Shown piece after piece: positions 36,082 to 45,099 of a stretch of 64,000 nt of DNA. This DNA comes from G965218495 sp965262785 (GTDB taxonomy: Bacteria; Bacteroidota; Rhodothermia; Rhodothermales; Bin80). Within the stretch, counting starts at the first letter, position 1. Each line of letters opens with the position of its first letter. A model generated the notes under the pieces. It did no database searches and was not told where the DNA came from. It saw nothing but the letters and a program-made list of their open reading frames with translations. A program made the translations under genes and the position numbers. The stretch spans positions 930,001 to 994,000 of the forward strand of contig OZ253559.1 of NCBI GenBank assembly GCA_965262785.1, written 5' to 3'.

Positions 36082-36489
36082 ATGCAAAGTATTGGTAGCT
36101 GCAAGGTCGTCTATGGCGCCGATGTGGAAACGCTTGTATTCGACTGGGGCACGATCCGGATTCTGGGGGAGCCTGCGCTTACGGGGGGCACCACGATGAC
36201 CTTTGCTGAGGTCGAAGTGCTGCCTGGCACGGGCCATGAACGTCATAAGCACGACGACGCGGATGAGGTCATCTACGTCATTGAGGGGGAAGCGCTGCAG
36301 ATGCTGGATGACCTGCCGCCGGTGCCAGTGGGTCCAGGTGCAAGCATATTCGTTCCGCGGGGTACCTTCCATGGAACGCAGAACACGGGCCAGAACGTGC
36401 TGCGACTGGTAGTCGTCTACGCCCCTGCGGGCGAAGAAAAGGTACTGAGGGCGCTGCCAGGCGTGCGGCTCAAACCTGCCATACGATGA
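36082..36489 (+). CDS. Cupin-domain protein
   Basis: A 135-residue single-domain cupin. The metal-binding motif 1 is GTGHERHKHDDADEVIYVIEG with a Glu further on, and motif 2 is FVPRGTFHGTQN. ATG 36082 gives a compact protein; the longer open frame upstream would include Arg-rich, non-homologous residues. It lies 106 bases after the Tm-1-like gene and overlaps the next gene's start by 4 bases, so it is likely coupled with it. Confidence 0.82.
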   Translation: MQSIGSCKVVYGADVETLVFDWGTIRILGEPALTGGTTMTFAEVEVLPGTGHERHKHDDADEVIYVIEGEALQMLDDLPPVPVGPGASIFVPRGTFHGTQNTGQNVLRLVVVYAPAGEEKVLRALPGVRLKPAIR

Positions 36490-39400
36490 GACGCATACTT
36501 TTTTTGCTCATTTTTTGCGCTGCCTGCCAAGCGCCGCAGCCAGATGACCGGGTACCCCGCCGCATTGAGGTACTGTTTTTGGGGCACGAGAGCCAGCACC
36601 ACGATGCCCAGACCTATGCGCCACTGCTGGCGTCGGCATTGGCCACGCACGGCATCAATATCTCCTACACCAACGAGGTGTCATCGCTGAACAGGGAAAC
36701 CCTTCAGCACTACGACGCGCTCCTGCTGTATGCCAACCACGACTCCATCACGAAGTCTCAGGAGCGGGCATTGCTCGACTTTGTCGCCTCCGGCAAGGGC
36801 TTCTTGCCGGTACACGCTGCCAGCTACTGCTTCCGAAACTCGGACGCATTCGTGCAACTGGTAGGTGCGCAGTTTGAGAGCCACGGCACGGGCACGTTTG
36901 TTGCCGACATCGTGGCGCCGGACCACGCAGCAATGGTAGGCGTGGCGGCATTTGAGACATGGGACGAGACGTATGAGCATACGCTGCACGGGGAGGACCG
37001 TACGATCCTGATGGAGCGCCGGGAAGGTGAGCATGCTGAGCCTTGGACCTGGACGCGCACGCACGGCAAGGGACGCGTATTTTATACGGCCTACGGACAC
37101 GACGAACGCACGTGGAACAGCCCTGGGTTCCACGCACTGATGCGCCGCGGAATCCTGTGGGCGGTAGGTGATCCTGTGCGGGCTTTGGCTGAAGCCTACG
37201 AAATAGCAGATCTGGGGTACATCCCGCACGACAGCATTCCCAACTATGAGCGGCGGGATCCGCCGCCGATGTTCCAGTTGCCGCTGGGTCCGGAAGCCTC
37301 ACAGCGGCACATTCAGATCCCGCCCGGCTTTTCACTGGAGGTCTTTGCTGCCGAGCCTGACATAGTGAACCCTATGGCGATGGCCTGGGATGATAAAGGC
37401 CGTCTCTTTGTGATCGAAACAGTTGATTATCCCAATGCACGCAAGGACTGGCCCGATGGTGAAGACAGGATCAAAATCCTGGAGGATACAGATGGCGACG
37501 GGCGGGCCGACACGGTAAAGGTGTTTGCCGATGGGTTAAGCGTCCCGACCAGCCTGACCTACGCCAAAGGCGGCTGGGTTGTGTCGCAGGCTCCAGACAT
37601 GCTTTTTTTGAAGGATACCGACGGAGATGACCGCGCGGATGTGCGCGAGGTGCTCTTTACAGGCTTCGGCACGTACGACACCCACGCGGGCCCGTCAAAC
37701 CTGCGGTACGGCATTGACAACTGGATATGGGGCACGGTGGGGTACGCCGGCTTCAGGGGCGCTGTCGGCGCGGATTCTTTCCGTCTGGGTCAGGGAGTCT
37801 ACCGCTTTTCGCCGGCAGGCGAACAGCTCGAACCCATAGCGACATTTACCAACAACACGTGGGGTCTGGGATTCTCGGAGACATTCGACGTATTTGGTTC
37901 TACGGCCAACAACGAGCACAGCGTTTTTGTGGCCATCTTTGATCGCTACTACGCCGGGGTGCGGGGCCTTACGGGCGATGGAAAGGTCAAGATTGATGGT
38001 CACTACGCCATTCGACCGGTAACGAAGAACATCCGCCAGGTTGATGTCTGGAACGGTCTCACGGCAGCGGCGGGCCACAGCCTTTACACTGCAAGAGACT
38101 TTCCGGAGGAATACTGGAATCGTATTGCTTTTGTCAGCGAGCCGACTGGGCATCTGCTGCATCAGGCTATTGTTGAGCCCAGCGGCGCAGGCTATGCGGA
38201 GCGGGATGGTTGGAACCTCCTGGCAAGTAGCGACGAATGGGTTTCACCGGTTCAGGCGGAGGTGGGGCCGGATGGTGCAGTATGGATCCTCGATTGGTAC
38301 AACTTCATTGTGCAGCACAACCCCACGCCGGAAGGCTTTGGCACCGGCGCAGGCAACGCGCACATCAATATGTTGCGCGACAAGCAGCATGGTCGCATCT
38401 ACCGGCTTGCCTACAAAGGCGCGGCGCCGGAGCCGTATCCCGAACTTAGCGGGGCCGAGGACCTGGTACAGGCGCTAAAGCACACGAACATGTTTTGGCG
38501 CACGGTGGCGCAGCGCCGAATCGTAGAGGGCGAGATGGTAGCTGCAGGGCCGGGCCTTGTCAGGCTTATCAAGTCGCGCGGAATGGATGAAGTCGGCCTA
38601 AACAGTCCCGCCGTGCACGCGCTATGGACGTTGCGCGGTCTGGGCCTTTTGAACGGCTCCGATCAGGCAGCGCTTTCGGCGGCGTACGGCGCCCTAGCGC
38701 ATCCGGCTTCAGGAGTCCGGAAGAATGCCTTGCGCGTGGTGCCCCGCGACGCCGCATCGCTGCAGGCAATCATGGATTCGGGCACCTTGGAAGACGAGGA
38801 TCTTGGCGTTCGCCTTGCAGCGCTGTTAGCAGTGAGCGAAATGCCCCCGTCGGATGCAGCCGGACGGCGCCTCTACGCGATAAGCACTCACGAAGTAGCG
38901 AGGGAGGATGTTTGGCTTTCGGAGGCGCTGTACATTGCGGCCAGCGCGCATCGGGACGGCTTCCTTGCTGCCTATGCGGAAGATGAAGGGCAAGTCGACG
39001 CTGACGCGTTTGCTACTGCAGACTGGTCCGGCATGGACCTTGACGACAGCGACTGGCGGACCATGACGCTCCCCGTGGCATGGCGCCAAACCGAGCATCT
39101 GCAGTCCTTTGACGGCGTGGTTTGGTTCAGAAAGGAGGTGACACTGCCGGCCACCACGCACGCCCTATCGCTGGGCCTTGGCGGGATTTACGACAGCGAT
39201 GTGGCGTACGTCAACGGGACGGTAGTCGGGGCATCCAAGAATGCATATGCCACCAAGCGGGCCTATTCCGTACCGCAGTCAGTCCTTCGCGAAGGGCGCA
39301 ACGTGATTGCCATTCGCGTAGAAGACATCTTCGGAAATGGAGGTTTTCGGGGCGAACCTGAGGACTTGCACCTGCGTGGCGGGGGCTTGGACATGCCCTT

Positions 39401-39905
39401 GGCCGAGGTATGGCGATACAAGGTTGAAACCGAGTATCCGGGCGGCAAGAAGGCCGACCTTAGCAGCCGCATCCCGTTGGCGGCCCAGTTTGCACAGAGG
39501 CATCAGGAAGGCGCCGCCGGCGAAGAGGAAGACATTGCTGTATCTCAGGAGGTGGCGCTTTCGGTCTTGCCGGGTCTTTTGCGGTTTGATATGCCATCGT
39601 TTACGGTAACGGCTGGCACCATCGTGCGACTGACCTTCACCAATCCGGGTGACATGCCGCACAATACCGTGTTCATTGCGCCGGGCAGCACAGATGCTGT
39701 GGGGATGGCCGCGGACCGGCTGACCGCCGGTGATTACGTGCCGGACATGGAGGCGGTGCTCTTTGCTACGCCGATGCTGGATCCTGGCGGATCGGCCTCT
39801 AGAGTATTTGAGGCACCGGCGGAGCCGGGCGACTATCCGTACCTCTGCACCTTTCCCGGGCATTGGCGTCTGATGCAGGGTACGATGATTGTGACTGCCC
39901 CGTAG
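36486..39905 (+). CDS. ThuA / PVC dehydrogenase-like / cupredoxin lipoprotein
   Basis: A 1,139-residue lipoprotein with a lipobox Cys at about residue 14 (FCAAC). Residues 25-225 form a ThuA-like domain (LFLGHESQHHD, GFLPVHAASYC, FYTAYGHDERTW). Residues 270-640 match the PVC-type dehydrogenase beta-propeller (AMAWDDKGRLFVIETVDYPN, DTDGDGRADTVKVF, GPSNLRYGIDNW). Alpha-helical repeats follow, then a beta-sandwich carbohydrate-binding-like domain (WFRKEVTLP, YVNGTVVGAS). The last 100 residues are a cupredoxin with MPHNTV and CTFPGHWRLM copper ligands. It probably acts on sugars or organic acids at the cell surface; the substrate is unknown. Confidence 0.85.
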   Translation: MRRILFLLIFCAACQAPQPDDRVPRRIEVLFLGHESQHHDAQTYAPLLASALATHGINISYTNEVSSLNRETLQHYDALLLYANHDSITKSQERALLDFVASGKGFLPVHAASYCFRNSDAFVQLVGAQFESHGTGTFVADIVAPDHAAMVGVAAFETWDETYEHTLHGEDRTILMERREGEHAEPWTWTRTHGKGRVFYTAYGHDERTWNSPGFHALMRRGILWAVGDPVRALAEAYEIADLGYIPHDSIPNYERRDPPPMFQLPLGPEASQRHIQIPPGFSLEVFAAEPDIVNPMAMAWDDKGRLFVIETVDYPNARKDWPDGEDRIKILEDTDGDGRADTVKVFADGLSVPTSLTYAKGGWVVSQAPDMLFLKDTDGDDRADVREVLFTGFGTYDTHAGPSNLRYGIDNWIWGTVGYAGFRGAVGADSFRLGQGVYRFSPAGEQLEPIATFTNNTWGLGFSETFDVFGSTANNEHSVFVAIFDRYYAGVRGLTGDGKVKIDGHYAIRPVTKNIRQVDVWNGLTAAAGHSLYTARDFPEEYWNRIAFVSEPTGHLLHQAIVEPSGAGYAERDGWNLLASSDEWVSPVQAEVGPDGAVWILDWYNFIVQHNPTPEGFGTGAGNAHINMLRDKQHGRIYRLAYKGAAPEPYPELSGAEDLVQALKHTNMFWRTVAQRRIVEGEMVAAGPGLVRLIKSRGMDEVGLNSPAVHALWTLRGLGLLNGSDQAALSAAYGALAHPASGVRKNALRVVPRDAASLQAIMDSGTLEDEDLGVRLAALLAVSEMPPSDAAGRRLYAISTHEVAREDVWLSEALYIAASAHRDGFLAAYAEDEGQVDADAFATADWSGMDLDDSDWRTMTLPVAWRQTEHLQSFDGVVWFRKEVTLPATTHALSLGLGGIYDSDVAYVNGTVVGASKNAYATKRAYSVPQSVLREGRNVIAIRVEDIFGNGGFRGEPEDLHLRGGGLDMPLAEVWRYKVETEYPGGKKADLSSRIPLAAQFAQRHQEGAAGEEEDIAVSQEVALSVLPGLLRFDMPSFTVTAGTIVRLTFTNPGDMPHNTVFIAPGSTDAVGMAADRLTAGDYVPDMEAVLFATPMLDPGGSASRVFEAPAEPGDYPYLCTFPGHWRLMQGTMIVTAP

Positions 39906-40532
39906 CGCAGATACCCGACCGAGAGGCGCGCGCTCCCTGCACGAATTCGTGGCTTCGCCTGATGCATTCAAATGCCAGCGCGAACAATTCAAAAAGGTCG
40001 GGAGTGCAGGGCGGCGAGGCACCCGCTGTACATGGTTGCCGCTCAGGTGCCAGCTTTGTCAGGTACGGCCGCATGTGAATCACGAACATCAGGTCCGGGC
40101 GAAGCACAAGATCCACCCCCAGTGCAAAAAGGGCGCAGGGCGGGCACAAATGTGCCTCGTCTCAAGATTACGGACAGCCTACTCGTATTCCGTCCCGAGA
40201 GAATGTGCGATTCTGCAGGACAACCCATTTTATCAGTCGGGTCGGTAAGATGGTAGCCTGCAAGAGATCAAACAGGGCCAATTGCGCTGCTTTGCTGGCG
40301 ACGGTGTAGCATTCGGGACCTAGAGGCCTCACGTTTGACTACGCAACAGGCCTAGCCTTCAGCTCATTTGGTGGCGTGCGCGTAGAGTGCCCCCGTGCCT
40401 GTGGCCGCGCCGCGCTCCAAAGTCCTTGGCTACCTCCCATCTCGTGTGGAGTAAGCGAATGGTCTGATGAGCATAATGCCGAAGATAGCGACCTGACAAA
40501 AGGCGGCGCGGAGCTGCGACCTTGCGAGCGAA
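39906..40532. other. Long gap without a supported gene
   Basis: About 630 bases between the ThuA/PVC gene and the Cys-rich gene. Several short ORFs on both strands overlap but none shows a family signature. One reverse ORF over 39799-40149 has mixed hydrophobic residues and could be an eroded gene. This is the left edge of the accessory block. Confidence 0.4.
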
Positions 40533-41210
40533 TCAGTTTTCATTCGTTTTGCAGAAGAATTTAATACCCCCATTCTCTCTGTCAGCAACGCGCGTTTGAT
40601 TCTTGCAAGGTAAACTCATCACGCACTCACTAAATTCGATGCGCTGCTGCCTAGTTGCAGTGCCCGATAACACACACACGGAGGGGACGGGCTTACTACA
40701 GTAGACTGCCTCATTTCCATTCTCTTCATCAAGGAAGCGCGTAGGGTTCTCACATGGTAGTTTCTTCTTGCACTCAGCGAATTTGGCGCGCCGCCGCTTC
40801 GTTGCGTTGCCCGGCAATACGCATAAGGGGGCAGAGGCCGGCTGGACGAAAGGCATAGCTCCCACCGGCAGCCGTGGCTGGCTGCCATTGACCGTTAGTC
40901 GGGCTGGCATGCCATAGCCAAGCGGTGCGTGTTTGCTGTCAATGTTGTCTGAGAGGATCCCCAGCATGGGTTTGCCTGGCTGAATTGTCATCGGCGAGCT
41001 GGCGAAGCCGGTTTCGGCAGCACTGACCAGGGTGTGTCTTGGCGCACATGAAACCATCGGATTCTGGCAGCTGCTGGAATAGTCTCCACTACCGATGCCT
41101 TCGACGGCATTGTGATATGCATGTTGTTGACCAAGCGCCTCTACAGAAAACGCCCCTCCCAGCAGTATTGGCACCGCCGCAAAGAGGAAAAGGTTGCAAG
41201 TGGTCTTCAT
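40533..41210 (-). CDS. Secreted protein with two tandem four-Cys repeats
   Basis: A 225-residue protein with signal peptide (VPILLGGAFSVEALG). The C-terminal half holds two repeats of about 45 residues. Each opens CVL(P/S)G(N/T)AT, then has (F)xECxxxLPC(E/K)N, then a final Cys near the end, giving four Cys in the same spacing. The N-terminal half is low-complexity and Ser/Pro rich. No family is recognised. A GAGGG ribosome-binding site lies about 10 bases before ATG 41210. It is beside an IS1380 element. Confidence 0.65.
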   Translation of the reverse strand: MKTTCNLFLFAAVPILLGGAFSVEALGQQHAYHNAVEGIGSGDYSSSCQNPMVSCAPRHTLVSAAETGFASSPMTIQPGKPMLGILSDNIDSKHAPLGYGMPARLTVNGSQPRLPVGAMPFVQPASAPLCVLPGNATKRRRAKFAECKKKLPCENPTRFLDEENGNEAVYCSKPVPSVCVLSGTATRQQRIEFSECVMSLPCKNQTRVADRENGGIKFFCKTNEN

Positions 41211-41697
41211 GGCATAAGGTCCCTCTCGGAACAGGTTAGTGGATGCGCAAAGCGTCTGGTATTTCCAGCAATTCGGCGCAAGGGAGCAGCAGGCTCCCTC
41301 TTGGACCCTGCCACTGCACTTATACTACTACCCGCTGCACAGCTACACGTAGTCCGCAGAAACAAAAACTCTTAGCCCACGCGCGACTTTGCACCGGACC
41401 TAAATATTCTCCGTAACCACCTGGTAGTCCGAAGAACGTTACTAACCCGCATCGCTCACCAGGGTCTTGAATGGCCATGATTCGAGGCGTCTGCAGCCAA
41501 TGGGTCACGGTCTGGGCATGCATATGCTGATTCCCGCCTTCTGGAGCGTTTAGTTGGCGGCAGTAAGCGCCGCTTCGGGCACGCTTCGAGCGGGAATCAG
41601 CCCTTTTGTTCGTGCACCGGTGCTTCTTGGATACACGTATCCAGCAACCACCATGTGGCTCCTGGCAATCTGTGGGACAAGTCGTGTCAGGAAGTGC
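41211..41697. other. Intergenic stretch between the Cys-rich gene and the IS1380 transposase
   Basis: No supported coding gene. A 12-bp perfect inverted repeat occurs at 41526-41537 and 41590-41601 (see separate entry). IS1380 end sequences probably lie here but could not be identified. Confidence 0.4.
41526..41601. repeat. 12-bp inverted repeat with a 52-nt interior
   Basis: GCTGATTCCCGC at 41526-41537 and its exact complement GCGGGAATCAGC at 41590-41601 can form a long stem with an internal GC-rich region. It may be the tip of the IS1380 element, a recombination site or a terminator stem. Confidence 0.55.
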
Positions 41698-43149
41698 CTA
41701 TGAGGGTGAGGCGCGCGCGCCGACCGTGGTGGCGTGCACAGCGCCGCGCAGGTTGCTTAGTACGCGCGCGAACAATTGCTGCCACGGATACGTCTTGGGG
41801 AAGTACAGGCGGACTCTGCGCACGCTTACCATGACCAGTGCGGCGATCTTCAGCAGCCGCACTCGGATGGTGCCGCACTGCGCCTTAGCCATCGCGGTGC
41901 CCTGCAAGCCAACGGTCTTGATGATGGTCATCAGGGTGTTGGCGACCGTAGAGAAGTACAGGCGCAGCTGGCTGCTCTGCATCATGGACGTAGAGGTTCG
42001 GTCAGCGAACAGGGTCTGCTGCTGCTCCTTGAGCCGGTTCTCCATGTCTCCACGCGCACAATACAAATCCTCGTATAGCGTGCGCGCGTCGTACGCGTCT
42101 TCGCTGAAACTGGTGACCACGAATCGTGCGTTGTAGCCGCGCGGTCCAGGCAGCCATTCCGCCTTGGCTATCACGCGCCGCGCACAGCTCCAGCTGTCCT
42201 TCGTTCGGTACTCGAAGCTGCGGAAGCGCCGCGAAGGCTGCCCGCTGGCCTCGCAGGTGGCCTGACTCTGCTGCATAGCCCCCTCAATGATGCGTGTCAG
42301 CCGCGCATTGCGCGGCATACCAATGATGTAGTGCAGGCCCTGCGCTTCGCACCATGCCATGATATCATCGCGGCAGAATCCTGCATCTGCACGAATCCAG
42401 ATGGGCACCTGCGGCCACCGCGCTCGGATACGCGCTACCACGGGCGCCAACTCCTCTATCGTGCCCGCTGATGCATCAATGTTGGAGGGGCGCAGACGAG
42501 CGGCCAGCACATGCTTACCGCTAACGATGTACAGCGGTAAGTAGCAATAGTGGCCATAGTAACCATGAAAGAAGCGCCCCTCCTGCTGGCCGTGTATCGC
42601 GTCATCGGTAGCATCGAGATCCAACACGATGTTCTCTGGCTCCTCGCCCGTGATATCCATGAACAAGTCCGCGAGCATGGTGTCGATCTTTTCAGGGTCC
42701 GCTACGATGCGCTTGTACCTGTGCGATGCGGCCCCTTCTTTTGAGCCGAGCTCCAGTCGGTTCAGTGTACTGGAACTCGCCAGCGGATGTCCCTGGTCGC
42801 GTTCCCGTGCCCGGTGCGCACCTGTTACATCCTCGCAGCCCACGCCCATGGCCAACACGGGATCGTCCCGCAGGCGGTCATGGTCGTTCACGTCTTCGTA
42901 GCCCAAGCATATCGCGAAAACCCGTTGCCTGAGCATCGCCTCCACGGTGTGCTCGACCCTGCTGGGATCACGGTGGTCGGTGAAGCAGGCGGCCAAGCGG
43001 CCAATGACGTCGAACATCCGGTCGGCCTCCCGTAACAGCAGTGCACCTGCGTCCGAGGACATAGGGCCGCCATCGAACTTTCCGACCACTTTCCGCCGTC
43101 CCAAGTCCTCGAAACGAAGCGCTTCAGTATGACAGTCTGTGTTGTTCAC
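41698..43149 (-). CDS. IS1380-family transposase
   Basis: A 483-residue DDE transposase. IS1380 landmarks are VVGKFDGGPMSSDAGALLLRE, FTDHRDPSRVEHTV, the catalytic region IVLDLDATDDAIHGQQEGRF, GYYGHYCYLPLYIVSG, RPSNIDASAG and IWIRADAGFC, followed by the C-terminal ENRLKEQQQTLFADRTS with the acidic residue. The gene is open throughout. Terminal repeats were not found by eye. It flanks the decayed restriction-modification block. Confidence 0.92.
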   Translation of the reverse strand: MNNTDCHTEALRFEDLGRRKVVGKFDGGPMSSDAGALLLREADRMFDVIGRLAACFTDHRDPSRVEHTVEAMLRQRVFAICLGYEDVNDHDRLRDDPVLAMGVGCEDVTGAHRARERDQGHPLASSSTLNRLELGSKEGAASHRYKRIVADPEKIDTMLADLFMDITGEEPENIVLDLDATDDAIHGQQEGRFFHGYYGHYCYLPLYIVSGKHVLAARLRPSNIDASAGTIEELAPVVARIRARWPQVPIWIRADAGFCRDDIMAWCEAQGLHYIIGMPRNARLTRIIEGAMQQSQATCEASGQPSRRFRSFEYRTKDSWSCARRVIAKAEWLPGPRGYNARFVVTSFSEDAYDARTLYEDLYCARGDMENRLKEQQQTLFADRTSTSMMQSSQLRLYFSTVANTLMTIIKTVGLQGTAMAKAQCGTIRVRLLKIAALVMVSVRRVRLYFPKTYPWQQLFARVLSNLRGAVHATTVGARASPS

Positions 43150-43566
43150 TCGCAGTGCAGAAGGGGGTTATAAATGACTAAATATCCTACACTTACGTGA
43201 CGCTATGGTTCCAATTATCGCTACCCTGGTGATTTATCCGGGCTAAGGCACGCATGTCTTTCATTAGCAGACTAAGATCACATCGCATAGCTGCCTGCGT
43301 ATGCGATACCGGCCGACCATCGTTGCCAAGAACGCGATCCTGCGCCGCAGCCTCCTAGTCTCGAATCTCGCCGCCCTCTTCATGTAACTTTCATTGTTGC
43401 TGGCCCCAATTACAGTTGATGTTGGAGAGGCATATCAAGCAGTTGAGGGACAGCCAGCCGAAAAGCGACTGCTCAAAGAGGGGGAAAGCCTGTGCGGACA
43501 CGGGATCGGAATTCCCCTGGTCCAACGTTCGCCATTTTGGGAACCCACTGCTGCTCAGGTTTTGTC
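43150..43566. other. Gap between IS1380 transposase and HerA remnant
   Basis: About 415 bases, AT-richer near 43160-43200, with no supported gene. The right end of the IS1380 element should lie in this region. Confidence 0.4.
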
Positions 43567-43860
43567 TCAGCCGACCCAGGTATTCAACGGCTGGTCGATG
43601 TCGAATGGATCGCTCTTGGGAGCCCATGCCACAAACCGGACTCGAGGTGGCAGAGGCAGGTGCCGGGTCCGGTAGTCGGATTCTTGCCCGCGTCGGGACG
43701 TTGAAAGCGCTGCCAACGACAATTGCTTCCCCAGGGGCCAGGATGGTAATCTGATCCATCAACCTCCGAGATTGGAAGGGTACGATCTTGCGGAAGTGAT
43801 CGATGTCTTCAGGATTCTGGAGGCGGTGAACAACGAAGTTTGCGCACTGCGATCCCCGAT
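43567..43860 (-). pseudogene. HerA-like helicase, C-terminal fragment
   Basis: A reading stretch shows SQCANFVVHRLQNPEDIDHF, then RKIVPF, APGEAIVVGSAF and PTRARIRLPDPAP, typical of the C-terminal part of HerA-family DNA translocases. A frameshift near 43635 moves the frame; the continuation VAWAPKSDPFDIDQPLNTW reaches a stop at 43567. There is no N-terminal ATPase half. It is joined upstream to the broken Res gene, so it is a relic of another defence or DNA-processing gene. Confidence 0.6.
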
Positions 43861-44403
43861 GACGAGCACGTTCTTGGCGAACCGGGCATCTCGAGGGTTT
43901 GCCACCTTGTTGAGGGCATGCCAGGCGATGACTATTGCCATGACGACGGTCTTGCCCGAGCCGGTCGCCATCTTGGCGCATAGCCGGGTATATGCGCCGC
44001 CGTCGGACGGGATATCGATGCCCACTCGCTCGACCGGCGGCGCTTCGGTGAGCCAGATCAGCGTTTCGGGCGCCTCGAGCTGGCAGAAGAAGAACCGGCG
44101 GTTCTCGAACTCCTCGGGATCGTGCCAGTGCTCCAACAGGCGCTTCGTAATTCCCGTCACGCCGGCGTAGCCAGCGGCGCGCCACGCCTAAACCCGCGCT
44201 CGAATTCGATTGACCAGGGGAATCTCACGGAACACGCCGGGATCGTCGAACACCCGGGACTCTCCCGATGCTACCACGTATCCAGCAGGCCTGCGACCAT
44301 CCAAAAGATCGAACAGGCGTGTCGCCCGATCATACCGCCCATGCTGCGTCGGCTCCTCGTAAGGAGAATTGACAATCAGCCGGTCGATGGCCGCGCGCGG
44401 CAC
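43855..44403 (-). pseudogene. Type III restriction enzyme Res subunit, truncated
   Basis: The frame starts at GTG 44403 (overlapping the HepT stop by 1 base) with PRAAIDRLIVNSPYEEPTQH, then GRRPAGYVVASGES. It is interrupted by a TAG at 44188-44190 and resumes with GITKRLLEHWHDPEEF, LEAPETLIWLTEAP and the Walker-like KMATGSGKTVVMAIVIAWH. The similarity ends at KNVLVI near 43860, where HerA-like sequence begins. About one-fifth of a Res protein remains, without the later helicase or nuclease motifs, so restriction is lost. Confidence 0.75.
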
Positions 44404-44747
44404 TATCCAGCCTCCGGTGGAATCAGAGGCTCCAATCGGGCAATCAGAACCGGGAGGTCGTCGCACACCGTATCCCAGACGAGCCGCAGGTCGATGTCGA
44501 AGTAGGCATGCACGAGGCGATTGCGCATGCCTACGATTTCCCGCCACGGGATGGCCGGGTGCGCCCGCGCCGTGTCTTCGCCCACATGCGCGGCAGCCTC
44601 GCCAACGATCTCCACCGACTTCAGAACAGAGAGCTGAGTCCGCCGGTCCCGCACGAATTCGTCGTACGACATGCCTTCCGTGAAGGACAATGCATCACGT
44701 GCGGCAAGCAGCATGTCCAACAGGTATGCCAAGTCATCACGCGGCAT
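44403..44747 (-). CDS. HepT-like HEPN-domain ribonuclease toxin
   Basis: A 114-residue HEPN protein. The catalytic motif appears as RNRLVHAYF, the R-x4-H-x-Y pattern of HepT RNases. VEIVGEAAAHV and LPVLIARLEPL are family-typical. It pairs with the adjacent MNT gene, whose stop it overlaps by 11 bases; HepT toxicity is relieved by AMPylation by MntA or by complex formation. The pair sits between mod and res of a type III system. Confidence 0.88.
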   Translation of the reverse strand: MPRDDLAYLLDMLLAARDALSFTEGMSYDEFVRDRRTQLSVLKSVEIVGEAAAHVGEDTARAHPAIPWREIVGMRNRLVHAYFDIDLRLVWDTVCDDLPVLIARLEPLIPPEAG

Positions 44748-45099
44748 AGACCACCTGCGCGGTTTCCAGAATCGCCTTCCGGCGAATGTAGTTTCGGCTT
44801 GCCTCGATGGCCGCGCGGGTTACCAAATCGACCTTGCGACCGAACAAGTCGCCCAGTTCCCACTCCATTTCGGCGATCCCGAACAGGCCCGGCGTGCGTA
44901 CGGTCCTGAAACGGATCAGGACGTCTATGTCACTGTGAGGCCCAAAGTCATCACGCAGCAGGGAGCCGAACAGTGCCAGTTCCTCCACTTGCCAACGGTC
45001 GCAAAACGCCGCGATGGCATTCATAGGTACGCCGATACGGGAAGCCAGCCGCTCCTGATCGTGGAAAGTATTGGTCTCCGGTTGCACTGAAGCCTCCAT
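44737..45099 (-). CDS. MntA-like minimal nucleotidyltransferase antitoxin
   Basis: A 120-residue MNT-fold protein with the GSxxR...DxD motif as GSLLRDDFGPHSDIDVLI at about residues 45-62. This class AMPylates the Tyr of the HepT motif. It overlaps the mod stop by 1 base (TAATG) and the HepT start by 11, so all are one transcription unit. An N-terminal leader of about 15 residues is less conserved. Confidence 0.88.
   Translation of the reverse strand: MEASVQPETNTFHDQERLASRIGVPMNAIAAFCDRWQVEELALFGSLLRDDFGPHSDIDVLIRFRTVRTPGLFGIAEMEWELGDLFGRKVDLVTRAAIEASRNYIRRKAILETAQVVYAA

Noticed and set aside
41650..43200. IS1380 terminal inverted repeats
   Set aside because: No convincing matched ends on both sides could be aligned by eye, so only the transposase was annotated.
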